DNA of 64,000 bases from Ponticaulis sp. (GTDB lineage: Bacteria; Pseudomonadota; Alphaproteobacteria; Caulobacterales; Hyphomonadaceae): NCBI GenBank assembly GCA_002723155.1, contig PBNO01000010.1, forward strand, positions 1-64,000. The letters run 5' to 3'. Positions 1 to 10,200 of this stretch are shown here, piece by piece (the first letter of the stretch is position 1; every line of letters begins with the position of its first letter). Under the pieces are notes generated by a model that was given only the letters and a program-made list of their open reading frames with translations, was not told where the DNA came from and searched no databases. The translations under genes were made by a program, and so were the position numbers.

Positions 1-3000
1 ACGTCACTTCGCCCTCCCTACGAAGACAATCTGAATGCGCTGATCGGCACGCCAGAGTTCCGTCGCCTAGCCAGCCCGACAATTCTGACAAAGCTTCACC
101 TGATCAGAAAAATCGGTAACTCGGCGGCGCATAAAGGCGCTTTTGATGACCTGAAAGCCCAATCCAGTATTCGCGAATTGCATCACATTGCGTGGTGGCT
201 GGCGGATAATTATGCGCGTGTGCCGCCGGGGCCTCATCAGTTCGATCCGACCAAGCTTCCGCGTAAATCGCTTGTCGATCAGACGACGCTCCGTAAAGCA
301 GGTGCGCTGATCAAGGCGCATGAGCAGGCGCGCGAAAAAGCCCGTGAAGAGCTTGAAGCGCTTAAAGCGCGAAGCGAAACGGAACGGCAAAGCCTCGAGG
401 CAGAGATTGCACGCCTGCGTGCGGAAGTTTCTGCGATCAAGGAAGCTGCGAACGATCGTTCAAGCACTCACGACTTCGATGAGGCGCAGACGCGCACGGA
501 CATCATCGATGTTCTGCTGAATGAAGCCGGTTGGCCGCTTACGGATGCGCGCGACCGGGAGTTTGAAGTTTCGGGCATGCCGAGCCAGACCGGTTTGGGG
601 TATGTTGACTACGTGCTCTGGGGCGCTGATGGCAAACCGCTCGCGGTCGTTGAAGCGAAGCGCACGACGGTTGATGCCGGTGCCGGGCGGCAACAGGCTA
701 AGCTGTATGCTGATTGTCTGGAGAAGCGGTACGGTGTTCGTCCGCTCATTTTCTACACAAACGGATATGAGCATTGGTTCTGGGACGATAAACGCTATCC
801 GCCTCGCGCAGTGGCTGGTTTCTTTTCGCGCGATGAGCTGGATCTGATCATTCAACGCCGGACGCTGGCGACGCCGCTGGCTGAGGTTCGGGTGAATGAA
901 AAGATCGCTGGCGGGGATGGGCGTACCTATCAGGAAAAAGCTATCCGCCGCGTAGCTGAGCGCTTTGACGACGAAAACCAGCGTGAAGCTTTGCTGGTCA
1001 TGGCAACAGGCTCCGGCAAAACGCGTATGTCCATCGCTCTGGTCGATCTGTTAATGCGGGCTGGCTGGGTTAAGCGTGTGCTGTTTCTGGCCGACCGCAA
1101 GGAGCTGGTGAAGCAGGCGGCGAACGCCTTCAAGACGAATTTGCCTGACGTGCCGACAGCGAATTTGCTGACAGAGCGCGACAGTAATGCGCGGATCTGC
1201 GTCTGTACCTATCCCACCATGATGAACCTGATTGACCGCGAAAATGATGAAGGTGTGAAACGGTTTGGGCCTGGCGCGTTTGATCTTGTTATCATTGATG
1301 AGGCGCACCGGTCTGTTTACCGCAAATACAAGGCTATCTTTGACTATTTCGATAGCTTCCTTGTTGGCCTGACAGCCACTCCTAAAGATGACATCGATAA
1401 AAACACTTATGAGCTCTTCCATCAGGAGGATGGCGTTCCCACCGATGCTTATGATCTTGAGCAGGCGGTTAAAGATGAATGGCTGGTTCCGCCGCGGGCA
1501 ATAGACGTTCCGATTAAATTCCCCCGGGATGGTATTAAGTACGACGACTTGTCTGACGAAGAAAAGGAAGAATGGGACGCGCTCGACTGGGGGGAGGATG
1601 GCCCTCCGGATGAGGTGTCTGGTGCGGCGTTGAATGACTGGCTGTTCAATGAAGACACCATCGATAAGGTGTTGCAGCATCTGATGGAGAATGGATATTA
1701 TGTCGACGATGGCGAGCGTATCGCGAAGACGATTATCTTCGCGAAGAATGCAGCTCATGCAGAACTCATCGTCAGGCGTTTCGATCGGCAGTATCCCAAA
1801 GAAGCTGGCCATGCCTGCCGTCAGATCGATTATTCAATCAAATACTCGGACACTCTGATTGAAGAGCTGAAAGACCCGAACAGCGCGCTCCGCATCGCCG
1901 TTTCGGTTGATATGCTGGACACTGGCATCGATATTCCGGAAGTCGCCAATCTGGTCTTTTTCAAGATTGTCAGGTCCAAATCTAAGTTCTGGCAAATGAT
2001 TGGTCGAGGCACGCGGCTGTGTCCTGACCTCTTCGCGCCGGGCGAGGATAAAAAGGACTTTTTGGTGTTCGACTTTCTGGAGAATGTTCAATTTTTCAAT
2101 GCTGATGTGGAGCATCGGGAAGCTAGTTCGGCACGTCCGCTGCAGAGCCGGATTTTTGAAGCCCGCGTCACTGCGCTGGGATTGTTGCAGGAAATGGAAG
2201 TTATTGATGGTCAAAGGGGCGTTGGAGAAGGTACTGATTCGATTGAGGGAAGCATTCCCGATCTGGCAACGACGCTTCTCGCTCAGCTGAAATCTGACGT
2301 CTACGGGATGGACCTCGACAACTTCATCGTCCGCACTCAGCGCAGAAGTGTGGAGAAGTTTCAAAGCCCGGAAATCTGGTCTGAACTTTCCGAACAGGAT
2401 CGGAATGAACTGATCGAAAATCTTGCCGACATACCGACGACTGAAAAAGACCCAGATGTTGACGCGAAGCGGTTTGATCTCTTGTGCCTGCAGATACAGC
2501 TCGGACTGTTAAAGCGCCAGGATATTTCAAAGCTTCGCAAGCGTATGCAGGAGATAGTTCAAAAGCTGGAAGCAAAAGAAAGCATTCCAGATGTCGCGCG
2601 GCAAATGTCTCTCATTCAGGCGATCGCAGGTCCGGACTATTGGGAGGGGGTGACGCCGAAAATGATCGAGCAGGTCAGGCGAAACCTTCGAGGGTTGATC
2701 CGCTTGGTAGACAAGCAAACACGCCAACGCCTAACCACCAATTTTATAGATACCATTGGTCAGGGTGTTGAAGTTCCTTTGACTGGTTTGGGGAATGCCG
2801 CGGCTTTTCTCCAGTTCAAAAAGAAAACCCAGCATTATTTGAAGCAGCACCTCGATCACATTGCGCTTCAGAAGCTTCGCAGGGGTGTTCCGCTTACAGC
2901 GATTGACTTGAATGAGATTGAGGCAATGCTTTTGGACGCGGGGCTTGGGGATCGTGAAACGATCGATCAGCTCGGATCTAGCGACGAAGCGGGCCTCGCG

Positions 3001-3282
3001 GGATTTATCCGGTCTGTCGTTGGTATGGACCGTCAGGCGGCATCCATGGCGTTGAATAATGCTCTAGCTTCTGGAGATGGTAAGCCTCTCACTGCTACTC
3101 AGTTGGACTTTCTCGAGCATATAATCGACTGGCTGGCGCAGAATGGTACAATCGATCCGAGTGTTCTGTGGGATGCTCCTTTTGATCGCATCCATCCACA
3201 AGGTGTCACTGGGCTGTTTTCAGAAGAGCAGGTTCGTGCGATTGTTTCTACGCTGAATGATCTGATGCCAAGAACGGGCTGA
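1..3282 (+). CDS. hsdR: Type I restriction endonuclease subunit R (HsdR), 5' end outside window
   Basis: This is the ATP-dependent translocase and nuclease subunit of a type I restriction system. The frame is open from base 1, so the true start lies upstream and the TTG at 178 is internal. The first 60 codons resemble a DUF4145-type domain (IRKIGNSAAHKG). A coiled coil follows, then a PD-(D/E)XK nuclease core (VDYVLWG then VVEAKR, near 600-660). The SF2 helicase has Walker A ATGSGKT near 1003-1023, DEAH at 1297-1308, motif III GLTATP near 1366-1383, and a motif VI-like QMIGRGTR near 1995. The tail resembles the EcoEI R C-terminal domain. No hsdM or hsdS lies downstream, so partners should be to the left. 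The assignment is firm; subtype is inferred. Confidence 0.93.
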   Translation, partial: TSLRPPYEDNLNALIGTPEFRRLASPTILTKLHLIRKIGNSAAHKGAFDDLKAQSSIRELHHIAWWLADNYARVPPGPHQFDPTKLPRKSLVDQTTLRKAGALIKAHEQAREKAREELEALKARSETERQSLEAEIARLRAEVSAIKEAANDRSSTHDFDEAQTRTDIIDVLLNEAGWPLTDARDREFEVSGMPSQTGLGYVDYVLWGADGKPLAVVEAKRTTVDAGAGRQQAKLYADCLEKRYGVRPLIFYTNGYEHWFWDDKRYPPRAVAGFFSRDELDLIIQRRTLATPLAEVRVNEKIAGGDGRTYQEKAIRRVAERFDDENQREALLVMATGSGKTRMSIALVDLLMRAGWVKRVLFLADRKELVKQAANAFKTNLPDVPTANLLTERDSNARICVCTYPTMMNLIDRENDEGVKRFGPGAFDLVIIDEAHRSVYRKYKAIFDYFDSFLVGLTATPKDDIDKNTYELFHQEDGVPTDAYDLEQAVKDEWLVPPRAIDVPIKFPRDGIKYDDLSDEEKEEWDALDWGEDGPPDEVSGAALNDWLFNEDTIDKVLQHLMENGYYVDDGERIAKTIIFAKNAAHAELIVRRFDRQYPKEAGHACRQIDYSIKYSDTLIEELKDPNSALRIAVSVDMLDTGIDIPEVANLVFFKIVRSKSKFWQMIGRGTRLCPDLFAPGEDKKDFLVFDFLENVQFFNADVEHREASSARPLQSRIFEARVTALGLLQEMEVIDGQRGVGEGTDSIEGSIPDLATTLLAQLKSDVYGMDLDNFIVRTQRRSVEKFQSPEIWSELSEQDRNELIENLADIPTTEKDPDVDAKRFDLLCLQIQLGLLKRQDISKLRKRMQEIVQKLEAKESIPDVARQMSLIQAIAGPDYWEGVTPKMIEQVRRNLRGLIRLVDKQTRQRLTTNFIDTIGQGVEVPLTGLGNAAAFLQFKKKTQHYLKQHLDHIALQKLRRGVPLTAIDLNEIEAMLLDAGLGDRETIDQLGSSDEAGLAGFIRSVVGMDRQAASMALNNALASGDGKPLTATQLDFLEHIIDWLAQNGTIDPSVLWDAPFDRIHPQGVTGLFSEEQVRAIVSTLNDLMPRTG

Positions 3283-3506
3283 AAATTCCATATGTGGGTA
3301 TTTTTGTTGGTATCGAAATTTTATAAAGTAGATAAGTCTATATTTTTCAATACTATAATTAGAAAAATCGAGTCCTCTTAACGCACCAACCTTTTCTCTG
3401 AAAATGCGGAATATTTCCTGACAGTCCCCTATTTGCGGGAATTGACTTGCTGGCGTTCGCGCGGGCATCAACGCTCAGTGTTGTTTAGCGTTTCCGGTGT
3501 GAAGAT
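3283..3506. other. Intergenic, AT-rich, between hsdR and sensor kinase
   Basis: 224 bases without a credible gene. The first half is strongly AT-rich and contrasts with the flanks. It probably carries the end of the hsdR transcript and the promoter of the downstream kinase, but I see no hairpin with a T tract and no convincing -35/-10 pair. Confidence 0.5.
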
Positions 3507-5243
3507 ATGGCCTTCAATCTGCGATCACTTCGTTCATGGGAAGGTCTGTCCGGCGGATTGATTTTGCTGGCAATTTTGAGTGTCGCGCTCTGGACTGTCA
3601 TGCTCTCGCCTAAGGGAGACCGCGTCCCGCGTTCAGACGTCTCGGTTATTGCTGACACCTCCTCCTATATGAACCGGCGCGTGTCAGATCTCTCCGAGGC
3701 GCAAAGCCTCAATAGCCGCGCCGGTCTGCAGTCTGAAGGGCGGTATCGCTATATCTGGCGGGCCCGACAGGCGGAGCTTCTGGAGCACGAAAACCTCGGA
3801 ATTGCTTATCTTGGCGCGGGTGGGCCGACCTATCTTCTGGTCAATGGTGTAGAGGTCTGGGGCGCGTTTGCGATCTCCACGCCGTTTCCCGGGCTTGGCG
3901 GGTATTGGCGCGTTGCGCCTGTGCCTCAAAACCTGTTGGTGCCGGGTACAAACCGGATCGAGATCGTGTCTGATATAGACCCGTTTCGCAGTGATATACG
4001 GCAGATTTATACCGGCGATTTTGAGACACTCGCGGGCAGCGTCGAGCGCTATAATGGCTGGCTGAATGCGCTGATGCGTGTCGGTATTCTGATGGCTGGT
4101 ATCGTGCTCTCAGTGTCGTTACTGGCCGCCGTCACAGTGCCAATGCGAATGAAGGCCAATGGAATTCTCGCGCTCTTGGGCGCGCTTTTGTTTGCCGAGG
4201 TATATCTTGCCGGCTGGGGGACCTCTCTCATCGGGCCATCATGGGCCGGTCTTGCCGCTTTAGGACTGGTTTTTGTCATCGTGATGCTGACGGGCATTTA
4301 TGCCTATCGCTGCCACGTCTGGCCGAAATTTTACGGCGGCAGACTGGCGGGACTCAGTCTGCTCGGCCTGACCGTTTGTGCGGGCGGGCTTCTGGTTATC
4401 AATGCCGTCCTGCCGCTGTCCTTGCTGCCTGTGATGACGGTGAAGGCTTTGTTCTGGCTTGGCCTCAGCCTGTTCATTCTGATCGAGAGCGGCGGTGATG
4501 TCGTGCTCCAATGGTGGGCGCACCGGTCCGAAGTGGATGCGCTGACCCGCAAAGTACAGGAGCAGGCGCTGGAGCTCGATGAAAAGAGCCGGCTTATCGC
4601 CTTCGAAATGCGTAATCGGGCGATTATGGAAGAACGCCAGCGCTTTACCCGCGACATTCATGACGGGCTTGGCGGGCAGCTATTATCGCTTCTGGTGCAG
4701 GTGCGTAGCGGACGGTTGAACAAAAGCCGTATGCTGGAAGAGATACAGTCGTCTCTGAACGATTTGCGGCTGATCGTCGATTCTATTGACCATATGGGCG
4801 ATGATCTGGTTGCCGTGCTGAGCGCCTTTCATGTGCGGGCAGAGGCGCAATTGATTTCGGCGGGGCTGACATTCGACTGGAAACAGCCGGAAGTCATCAA
4901 TGGCGATATTCGCGGCTCAGGCTCTACGCTCAATCTCTATCGCATGATCCAGGAGACGCTGACGAACGCGATCCGCCACGCGAAAGCACAATATGTCTCT
5001 GTACGGATTGAAGAGCGACAGACACAAGGCGAGCTAGTAATCCATATCGAAGATGACGGTGTAGGCATTCCGCCAGAGCGTCTCGAAACGCCGGGCAAAG
5101 GTATCCGCAATCTTCGCCGACGCGCAGAAATGCTCAACGGGTCTGTCAGCTTTGAGCCGAGTGGTTATGGAGACGGCACGCGCGTGATAATCCAGGTGCC
5201 ACTGGAACAGGCCGATGATCAGATAATGATCCAACCCATCTGA
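3507..5243 (+). CDS. Membrane sensor histidine kinase, NarL-partner (HisKA_3) type
   Basis: This is an inner-membrane two-component sensor that should autophosphorylate on His385 and signal to a LuxR-type response regulator. A membrane segment lies at about residues 17-33. A periplasmic region of about 160 residues with a jelly-roll-like composition follows, then roughly six further hydrophobic helices (about 190-330) and a short coiled coil. The HisKA_3 motif is FTRDIHDGLGGQ. The N box is QETLTNAIRHA and the G boxes are DDGVGIP and GKGIRNLRRRAE. Its 3' end overlaps the convergent response regulator gene by 25 bases, so the two are very probably a cognate pair. Input signal unknown. Confidence 0.88.
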   Translation: MAFNLRSLRSWEGLSGGLILLAILSVALWTVMLSPKGDRVPRSDVSVIADTSSYMNRRVSDLSEAQSLNSRAGLQSEGRYRYIWRARQAELLEHENLGIAYLGAGGPTYLLVNGVEVWGAFAISTPFPGLGGYWRVAPVPQNLLVPGTNRIEIVSDIDPFRSDIRQIYTGDFETLAGSVERYNGWLNALMRVGILMAGIVLSVSLLAAVTVPMRMKANGILALLGALLFAEVYLAGWGTSLIGPSWAGLAALGLVFVIVMLTGIYAYRCHVWPKFYGGRLAGLSLLGLTVCAGGLLVINAVLPLSLLPVMTVKALFWLGLSLFILIESGGDVVLQWWAHRSEVDALTRKVQEQALELDEKSRLIAFEMRNRAIMEERQRFTRDIHDGLGGQLLSLLVQVRSGRLNKSRMLEEIQSSLNDLRLIVDSIDHMGDDLVAVLSAFHVRAEAQLISAGLTFDWKQPEVINGDIRGSGSTLNLYRMIQETLTNAIRHAKAQYVSVRIEERQTQGELVIHIEDDGVGIPPERLETPGKGIRNLRRRAEMLNGSVSFEPSGYGDGTRVIIQVPLEQADDQIMIQPI

Positions 5244-5902
5244 ATGGCCTCGAAAACAGCTTCCGATTTAGATTTTACATTCAGCTTGCGATGAATGGCT
5301 TTCGAATAATGGCGCACAGTGTGCGGGGAAATATCCATCAGCTCGGCCGCCTCAATCTGCGACAGCCCCTTGGCAAAGAGCGTGAGTAACTCGGTCTCTC
5401 TTTGTGTTAGCGGCGTATCCTGCGCTGGCTCACCGGCGTTCGCGTCTGCAGGCGCCGGTGGTTTGACGTCTTTATTGCGGATCATGGACAATAAATGCGG
5501 CGTGACCTGCGCGCTCATCGGCGCGGCGCCGCAAGCCGTTTCCCGGATATGACGGATGATCATTTCCGGCTCTGAGTCCTTCAGGAGATAACCGTTAGCG
5601 CCTGATTCAAGCGCGGCCTGAACGCTGTGGCGGTCCCCCAGAATGGTCAGGATAAGTGCTTTGCTACGGCCTTCTTTGGTGAGGCGTTCAACCAGCTCTG
5701 TCCCCGATCCGTCAGGCAATTGCAGGTCGACAAGACAGACGTCAGGCACAAGGCCTTCATCAAGCGCCTGCATCGCTTCTGCAACGGTCGTGGCGGCAAA
5801 GCGAAGCTGCAATGCGTTTTCGGCTTCAATGATCGACACGATATAATCGCGCAGAATGTCATCGTCTTCCAGAATGCCGACAGAGATCACAGATGCAGAC
5901 AT
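5219..5902 (-). CDS. LuxR/NarL-family response regulator
   Basis: Cytoplasmic transcription factor controlled by phosphorylation. The receiver domain (residues 1-120) shows the acidic cluster EDDD at 12-15, phospho-acceptor Asp59 in CLVDLQLPDGSG, Thr86 and Lys108. An Ala/Pro-rich linker leads to a C-terminal LuxR-type HTH (about 163-225) with LTQRETELLTLFAKGLS and HTVRHYSKAIHRKL. It begins 2 bases after the upstream same-strand gene (5905-7107), which implies an operon. Its 3' end overlaps the convergent HisKA_3 kinase by 25 bases. HisKA_3 kinases normally pair with this regulator class, so the partnership is a strong inference. Confidence 0.9.
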   Translation of the reverse strand: MSASVISVGILEDDDILRDYIVSIIEAENALQLRFAATTVAEAMQALDEGLVPDVCLVDLQLPDGSGTELVERLTKEGRSKALILTILGDRHSVQAALESGANGYLLKDSEPEMIIRHIRETACGAAPMSAQVTPHLLSMIRNKDVKPPAPADANAGEPAQDTPLTQRETELLTLFAKGLSQIEAAELMDISPHTVRHYSKAIHRKLNVKSKSEAVFEAIQMGWIII

Positions 5903-5904
5903 GG

Positions 5905-7107
5905 CTATCGTGCGCCCCCGGCTTCATCGAGCTTCCAGCAATTGCCATAGCGCTGGTTTTGCGAGTCGACCCAGACAGGCGTGGAACTCTCCAGCCTGCC
6001 CATGCCGAGGATTTCATCAATCATCAGCCCGTCATGAATGTTCACCATGCGCCAGTCTGCGCCGAAGCTTGCCTGACAAAGTGCATGCCCGTCTGACTGG
6101 GTATCAATGAGGTCACCGGCAACAGGTTCGGTGAAGTTGATGGATGCACCTGTCCACGCGCCCTGCAAATTCTCAGCAACCAGCCCTTCCGGTACAGACC
6201 GGAATTCCTCATGCAGGCAGGCAAGCGGCAGCTCGGTTGAACATTGCGTGTCGCCGACATAGGGGTTGCAGAGGCTATTGCCTTGCGGGTCGCTGCAGCC
6301 GAGGCGAACGAATTCGTCCGTGTTCGGAATAGGCGTTGCAAGGAACGTTGTGCCTGAGGATGTGTCTGGCTCCAGGCAGACGGCAACGCCGACGAAATCG
6401 ACCATCGTGTCTTCGCTGATCGCATATTCAATCGAGCGCCAGTTCTGTGCGCCGCGTATCCAGTCGAGCAGGTTGGAGTAATTTGCCGGAACTGCCTGAC
6501 CTTCCTGATTGACGCCTTCTGCAAAGGCCAGGTCACGGAGGCGGGCAAAGATGAGGTTACCTTCCTGCTGCCAGGGGGATGTGTCTTCAACGCCGATGCG
6601 CGAGAAGGTTTCCACATGTGCATGGCCCAGCTGGACCTTTGTGAAAAGGTCGCCAATCGTGATCGTATCATTGCGCGGAATAGAGCGCTCTCGAATATTG
6701 AGTGCAATTACGCCATTGGCCACGTTTGATGGCAGAACAAGCGAATCCAGCAAAACCTGATCCAGTCGGCCGTCATCATAACTCCGGTCAATGCCAACGG
6801 CGCCCTGACGCCCAAAACGGTTTTCCATAAAGTCGTGCAGCGGGCTACGCGCAATCGCTTCATCGCCGGATGAAGAAAAGCCGTCTTCTTCGCCGCGTAC
6901 CACAATCCGCTTATACTCTCCGCGAACGCATTGAAGGTCCTCCAGCATACGCATGCCGTTCAATTCGCCTGCACTAGCCTGACTGCCAGCGGGAGTTTGC
7001 GGGGCGTCAGATGCGGTGTCAGGCACAAGGCGTGACACGCCGAAGCCTGCTGCGCCGCCGACCAGCAATATCAGTACTGAAAACGCAATTGTGCCCGTCG
7101 AGCGCAT
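5905..7107 (-). CDS. Membrane-anchored extracytoplasmic protein, possible C-type-lectin-like tail
   Basis: Not recognised as a named family. A single hydrophobic segment at about residues 7-24 (IAFSVLILLVGGAAGFGV) predicts an N-terminal anchor or uncleaved signal with the rest in the periplasm. The C-terminal ~60 residues have a spacing seen in lectin-like folds: C...FGADWRMVNIHDG...WVDSQNQRYGNCW. Several cysteines (SLCNPY, TQCST, ACLHEE) suggest disulfides. It is the first gene of an operon with the response regulator (2-base gap) and is divergent from the autotransporter at 7268. It could be an accessory sensor for the kinase or a target of the system. Confidence 0.7.
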   Translation of the reverse strand: MRSTGTIAFSVLILLVGGAAGFGVSRLVPDTASDAPQTPAGSQASAGELNGMRMLEDLQCVRGEYKRIVVRGEEDGFSSSGDEAIARSPLHDFMENRFGRQGAVGIDRSYDDGRLDQVLLDSLVLPSNVANGVIALNIRERSIPRNDTITIGDLFTKVQLGHAHVETFSRIGVEDTSPWQQEGNLIFARLRDLAFAEGVNQEGQAVPANYSNLLDWIRGAQNWRSIEYAISEDTMVDFVGVAVCLEPDTSSGTTFLATPIPNTDEFVRLGCSDPQGNSLCNPYVGDTQCSTELPLACLHEEFRSVPEGLVAENLQGAWTGASINFTEPVAGDLIDTQSDGHALCQASFGADWRMVNIHDGLMIDEILGMGRLESSTPVWVDSQNQRYGNCWKLDEAGGAR

Positions 7108-7267
7108 TCTGAATCCCGGAAAATTTTCAGTTCGTATAGAGCCTTACGACGATATCGCACACCCCCACATTTGCGGGATGCCCCTCAAATCATCATGGCT
7201 CTAAGACCCCGTACACTGCCGGTCTCTCCCCTTTTGAGGTGCGGCAGACAGTAAACTGGGGAAAAAA

Positions 7268-10200
7268 ATGAAATCCAAAACAACCAGAAACACTCAGTCC
7301 GGTAGTGCGGGTCCGTGGGCGACGGCCAAACTTACCACGCTATTGTTAACGACGGCATCTGTGCTGGTCGCGGGCGAGGCAGCCGCTATGGACGTGTTAC
7401 AGTCTCCGCAAGCGGGCGCGCCTATATTCGCGAATAATGGAGGCATTTGCGAAGTAAGTCTTCGGAGTGGAGAATATGAGCTCCGCGGCGAGTTCGATGA
7501 TGTGAGCGGCGACGACCATGTTGAACGCGGCGTTTTTCTTGCTGACACGTCAGTGCTTCCAGGTGCGAGCAGTACTTATCGCGTTCGCGTCGGGAATACA
7601 CAAACCATGGGGCAGGTGTCGGTCGATCTTCCGGACCCTGGGGCATACGTCTATGATGAGCCGATATATTTTGGTCTAAAAGACATTGGTGCAGGCAGCC
7701 CGGGCGATTTTGCAGGTGGAGCAGCCGCGACCGTTGAACTCGACACGGCTACGATGATTGCGACAGGCGGAACCTGTGCGACGATCGGCTCAGCCATTCA
7801 GAATGGTGGTGCAATTAACACGCCGCCTGTGGCCGATGCTGGTCCGGACGCTACATATACTCTGGGCACAGACAATTTTGCGCGTCTGGATGCGCGCGGA
7901 TCATTTGATGCCGATGGTGACAACTTCACCTTTTACTGGCGGCAAACTTCAGGTCCTACCTCTCAGATCCTCGTCAGCGGATCGAGCAACCCTGTATGGC
8001 AGATTGCGCCGCCTCCGTCGGCCGGTGTGCAACGCTGGAGCCTGACCATTAATGACCAGAATGGCGGGGTGTCTCAGGACGTGGTCGAAATTACTTGGAG
8101 TGCGGCAGCAGGTGATACAACGCCGCCTCGTATTGCGAGTATTGAACGCCACAGGCCTACGAATGAGACGACGGATGCTGATCAGCTGGAATGGCTGGTA
8201 ACCTTTGATGAGGATGTCCAGAATGTCGACGCTTCGGACTTCCGTATTACGGGTATTTCTTCGTATACCCGTTCTTACGCGGTTGTTTCCCCGAATGAAT
8301 ACTATGTCAGTGTATCGGGCGGTGACCTGACCAATGTTCCCAATGCGGTCATTGGGCTGGAGCTTAATCAGGGTACGAATATTGCTGACCTCGCGTCCAA
8401 CCCGATTGTGGATGTGACGCCAACGGGCGCGAACGAAACTTACACGGTCATCAATGCTACGAACACGGCGCCAACCGTCGACAGCTTTGCAGCAAGCGCA
8501 AGTGAAGTCTTTTTCGATCCTGCGCAGCGAAGCGCGACCGTCGATCTGACCGGAACCTTCTCTGACCCTGATGGCGATACGCTTACAAGTTCGATTACGC
8601 AGATCAGCGGACCTGCAACAACCTTCCTTGCGGGTGCAACATTTGCGGGCAGTATTGAACAGATTGTCCGTCAGCCTAGCTCGGCTGGCCGCGCGGTTTA
8701 TGAGCTCAGCGTCAGCGATGGCCGCGGCGGCACAGATACATCTCAGGTCGCTGTCGACTGGACTGTAAACACGCCGCCAAGCGTTTCAGGCCCAGTCGTG
8801 ATTGCACCATCTGCGCCGGTCCTTCCGGGTTCCAACTACACGCTGGATGCGGGCACCGTCACAGATGTCGATGGTCAGGACCTCGACTATACATGGACGC
8901 AGACAGGTGGCCCGAATGTCAGTCTGAATGATCCGAATGCGGCAAACCCAAGCTTCCCGGTTCCGACAACGGGCGGCACATTCACCTTTACCGTGACCAT
9001 TTCTGACGGCGTGAACTCCATCACGCAGACTGTTACGGTCACGCTGACGGTTGATCAGGCACCGACCGCTGATGCGGGCGCTGACCAGACGCTGGCGAAT
9101 GTTGCGCCGGGCACGGTCGTGACACTGGACGGGTCTGCGTCTTCTGACCCTGAAGGTGCGCAGCTGACTTACACCTGGCGCCAGATTTCCGGCCCTGCTG
9201 TAGCGCTCCAGAATGCGTCTTCTGCAACCCCGAGCTTTGTGTATCCACCATCAACCAATGGTGCGCAAAGTGCGTCTGGCATGGGGCAGCCGGAAGGCGC
9301 GCCAGCAGATACGCTCGTCTTCGGTCTCGTTGTCTCTGACGGTAATCTCTCTTCTGCCGAAGACGAGGTCTCTGTCACCATCAACACAAACCTCGCGCCA
9401 ACGGCTGATGCAGGCGCTGATGTGACGGTGAATGGCTATGACAATGGCGACACGGTAACGCTTGATGGTAGCGCAAGCTCTGATCCGGACGGCGATACGC
9501 TGACTTACGCATGGTCTGTCGTCAGCGGCAGCGCGACGATCAATGATCCAACGCTGGCCCAGCCAACGCTGACGTATACAGGCTCAAACTCTGACAATGT
9601 CGATGAGCAGGTTACCGTCGCTCTGGTGGTGAATGATGGCGCTGTCGATAGCCCGGCAGACGAGAAGGTAATTACCTTCCAGGATAACCGCGCACCGACG
9701 GCAAATGCTGGCGCGAATATCACTGGCATCAATTCCGGTGAGCTCGTCACGCTGAACGGTTCGGCTTCGTCAGACCCTGATGGTGATGCGCTGACTTATA
9801 CCTGGCAGCAGGTGTCCGGTCCGGCAGTGACTTTGTCTGATGCCAATGCTGTAAGCCCGACCTTTACAGCGCCATTCGTAGCAACTGAGTCTACGCTGAC
9901 ATTCCGCCTTACCGTGAATGACGGCACAGAAGACAGCCCTGCGTCTCTGGTCACTGTCGATGTACGTCCTGTGGGCTCGATCACTATTATCAGTGAGGCG
10001 ACAGGCGGTGATACAAGCTTCAGCTTTACCTCTGATCTTCCGGGACTCAACGCAACTGTCACGACCTCTGCCGGTCAGGCGAGCCTTTCTGCAGACCGTG
10101 TGATTGCGGGCCAGTATACCGTGACGATGGCAGATCCGCGTGATGCAGGTTTCGCGCTCACGGCGCTGACTTGTGATGATGGCGATTCCACCGCGAATAT

